DNA of 64,000 nt. Origin: Epiperipatus broadwayi. Lineage: Eukaryota > Onychophora > Udeonychophora > Euonychophora > Peripatidae. The stretch is from contig JAQFVV010006294.1 in assembly GCA_028023455.1 (NCBI GenBank), positions 2,507,001 to 2,571,000 on the forward strand, read 5' to 3'. Position 1 is the first letter of the stretch. Each line of letters starts with the position of its first letter. The translations under genes were made by a program, and so were the position numbers. Under the pieces are notes generated by a model, which saw only the letters and a list, made by a program, of their open reading frames with translations, was not told the origin of the DNA and searched no databases. This document shows positions 63,607 through 64,000 of this stretch, in pieces.

Positions 63607-64000
63607 GTTAGTAATGTAGTGTTAAAAAATAATACTTATATGCATATACAAATCCTTTAGGACTGTTAGTATGATTTAATATCATATCTAAGTATATCAC
63701 TATTTTCATTAAAATTTACAAATTGCATATACACCTGGGTCTCTTTTTACGCGGACTTATTTAACACGATTTTGAAGTTACGCGATTCGTGTTTCGCCGG
63801 AAGTCAACTACGATAATGCGCTATTACTTTAAATAATAAATTTCGTGCACTTACGTTATATTGAAAGTAATAGCACATTACAGGAATTCGACTTTCATCT
63901 TAGTAATTTCAATATTTTCAGTGCTTTATAATAGTAAGATTTTATGCAATAATGAAATTAAAATCATGATTTCCACATTTTATGCATACACACATTAAAT
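63607..64000 (+). other. Dlg5: dlg5 intron, start (continues past window)
   Basis: Starts with donor GTTAGT. It contains only AT-rich sequence before the Tigger copy at 63732. Confidence 0.8.
63732..64000 (+). mobile_element. Tigger-like element, copy T4 (cut by window end)
   Basis: Begins CACCTGGGTCTCTTTTTACG next to TA (63730-63731) and follows copy T2 closely. Relative to T2 it has an additional segment near 63805-63845 (CAACTACGATAATGCGCTAT region) that is also present in T1, so T4 and T1 share a form longer than T2 here. The right end is outside the window. Confidence 0.9.

Noticed and set aside
63606-63611. In-frame TAG just after the last recognised codon, as a true end of the protein
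   Set aside because: A good donor (GTTAGT) overlaps it, and the protein would lack PDZ3, PDZ4, SH3 and GK domains that follow this point in the family. A short isoform is possible but unsupported.

Overview
The window is AT-rich nuclear DNA from an animal. It carries an internal stretch of one protein-coding gene, spread over large introns packed with old and young transposable elements. Evidence for a metazoan: spliced exons with GT/AG borders, a Discs-large-5 type scaffold gene, and RTE-type LINEs, Penelope-like elements, Tigger-like and hAT DNA elements. The base composition and repeat mix suggest an invertebrate. I cannot name the species.

The gene is the dlg5 orthologue on the + strand. 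Six exons join with consistent reading phase: 1916-2051, 2191-2318, 6813-6915, 19816-19888, 44011-44114 and 61842-63606 (2,309 coding bases). They encode the end of the N-terminal region (SAIDTD...EWETE), PDZ1, PDZ2 and the long disordered linker with GGTWPK and RPKSAPS islands. The N-terminal coiled-coil part lies before the window. PDZ3, PDZ4, SH3 and guanylate-kinase-like exons are expected after it. No second confident host gene was found. One short CxxC-x11-CxxC reading frame at 13428-13586 behind a good splice acceptor deserves a look.

Layout. 1-1915: intron with a 363-bp hAT MITE that has a perfect 8-bp target duplication. 2.3-6.8 kb: decayed RTE LINE, a 310-bp tandem duplication and one copy of a recurring short repeat. 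6.9-19.8 kb: a Tigger-like element and a head-to-head pair of Penelope-like GIY-YIG fragments forming a long hairpin. 19.9-44.0 kb: LTR-retrotransposon integrase remains, a 10-copy minisatellite, a 2.1-kb terminal-inverted-repeat element enclosing a two-level tandem array, and two palindromic MITE-like elements. 44.1-61.8 kb: a second Tigger element, the open 3' end of an RTE LINE, a LINE endonuclease remnant, a 490-bp inverted-repeat element, a Penelope fragment with an unbroken GIY-YIG frame, a third Tigger element and a CpG-rich LTR-like block. 63.7 kb to the end: a fourth Tigger copy cut by the window edge.

The most unusual structures are the TIR element at 34352-36470, the Penelope hairpin at 17656-18655 with a hammerhead-like 3' motif, and the Tigger copies at 7705 and 44227, which share the same truncated transposase tail and so form a deletion-derivative family.
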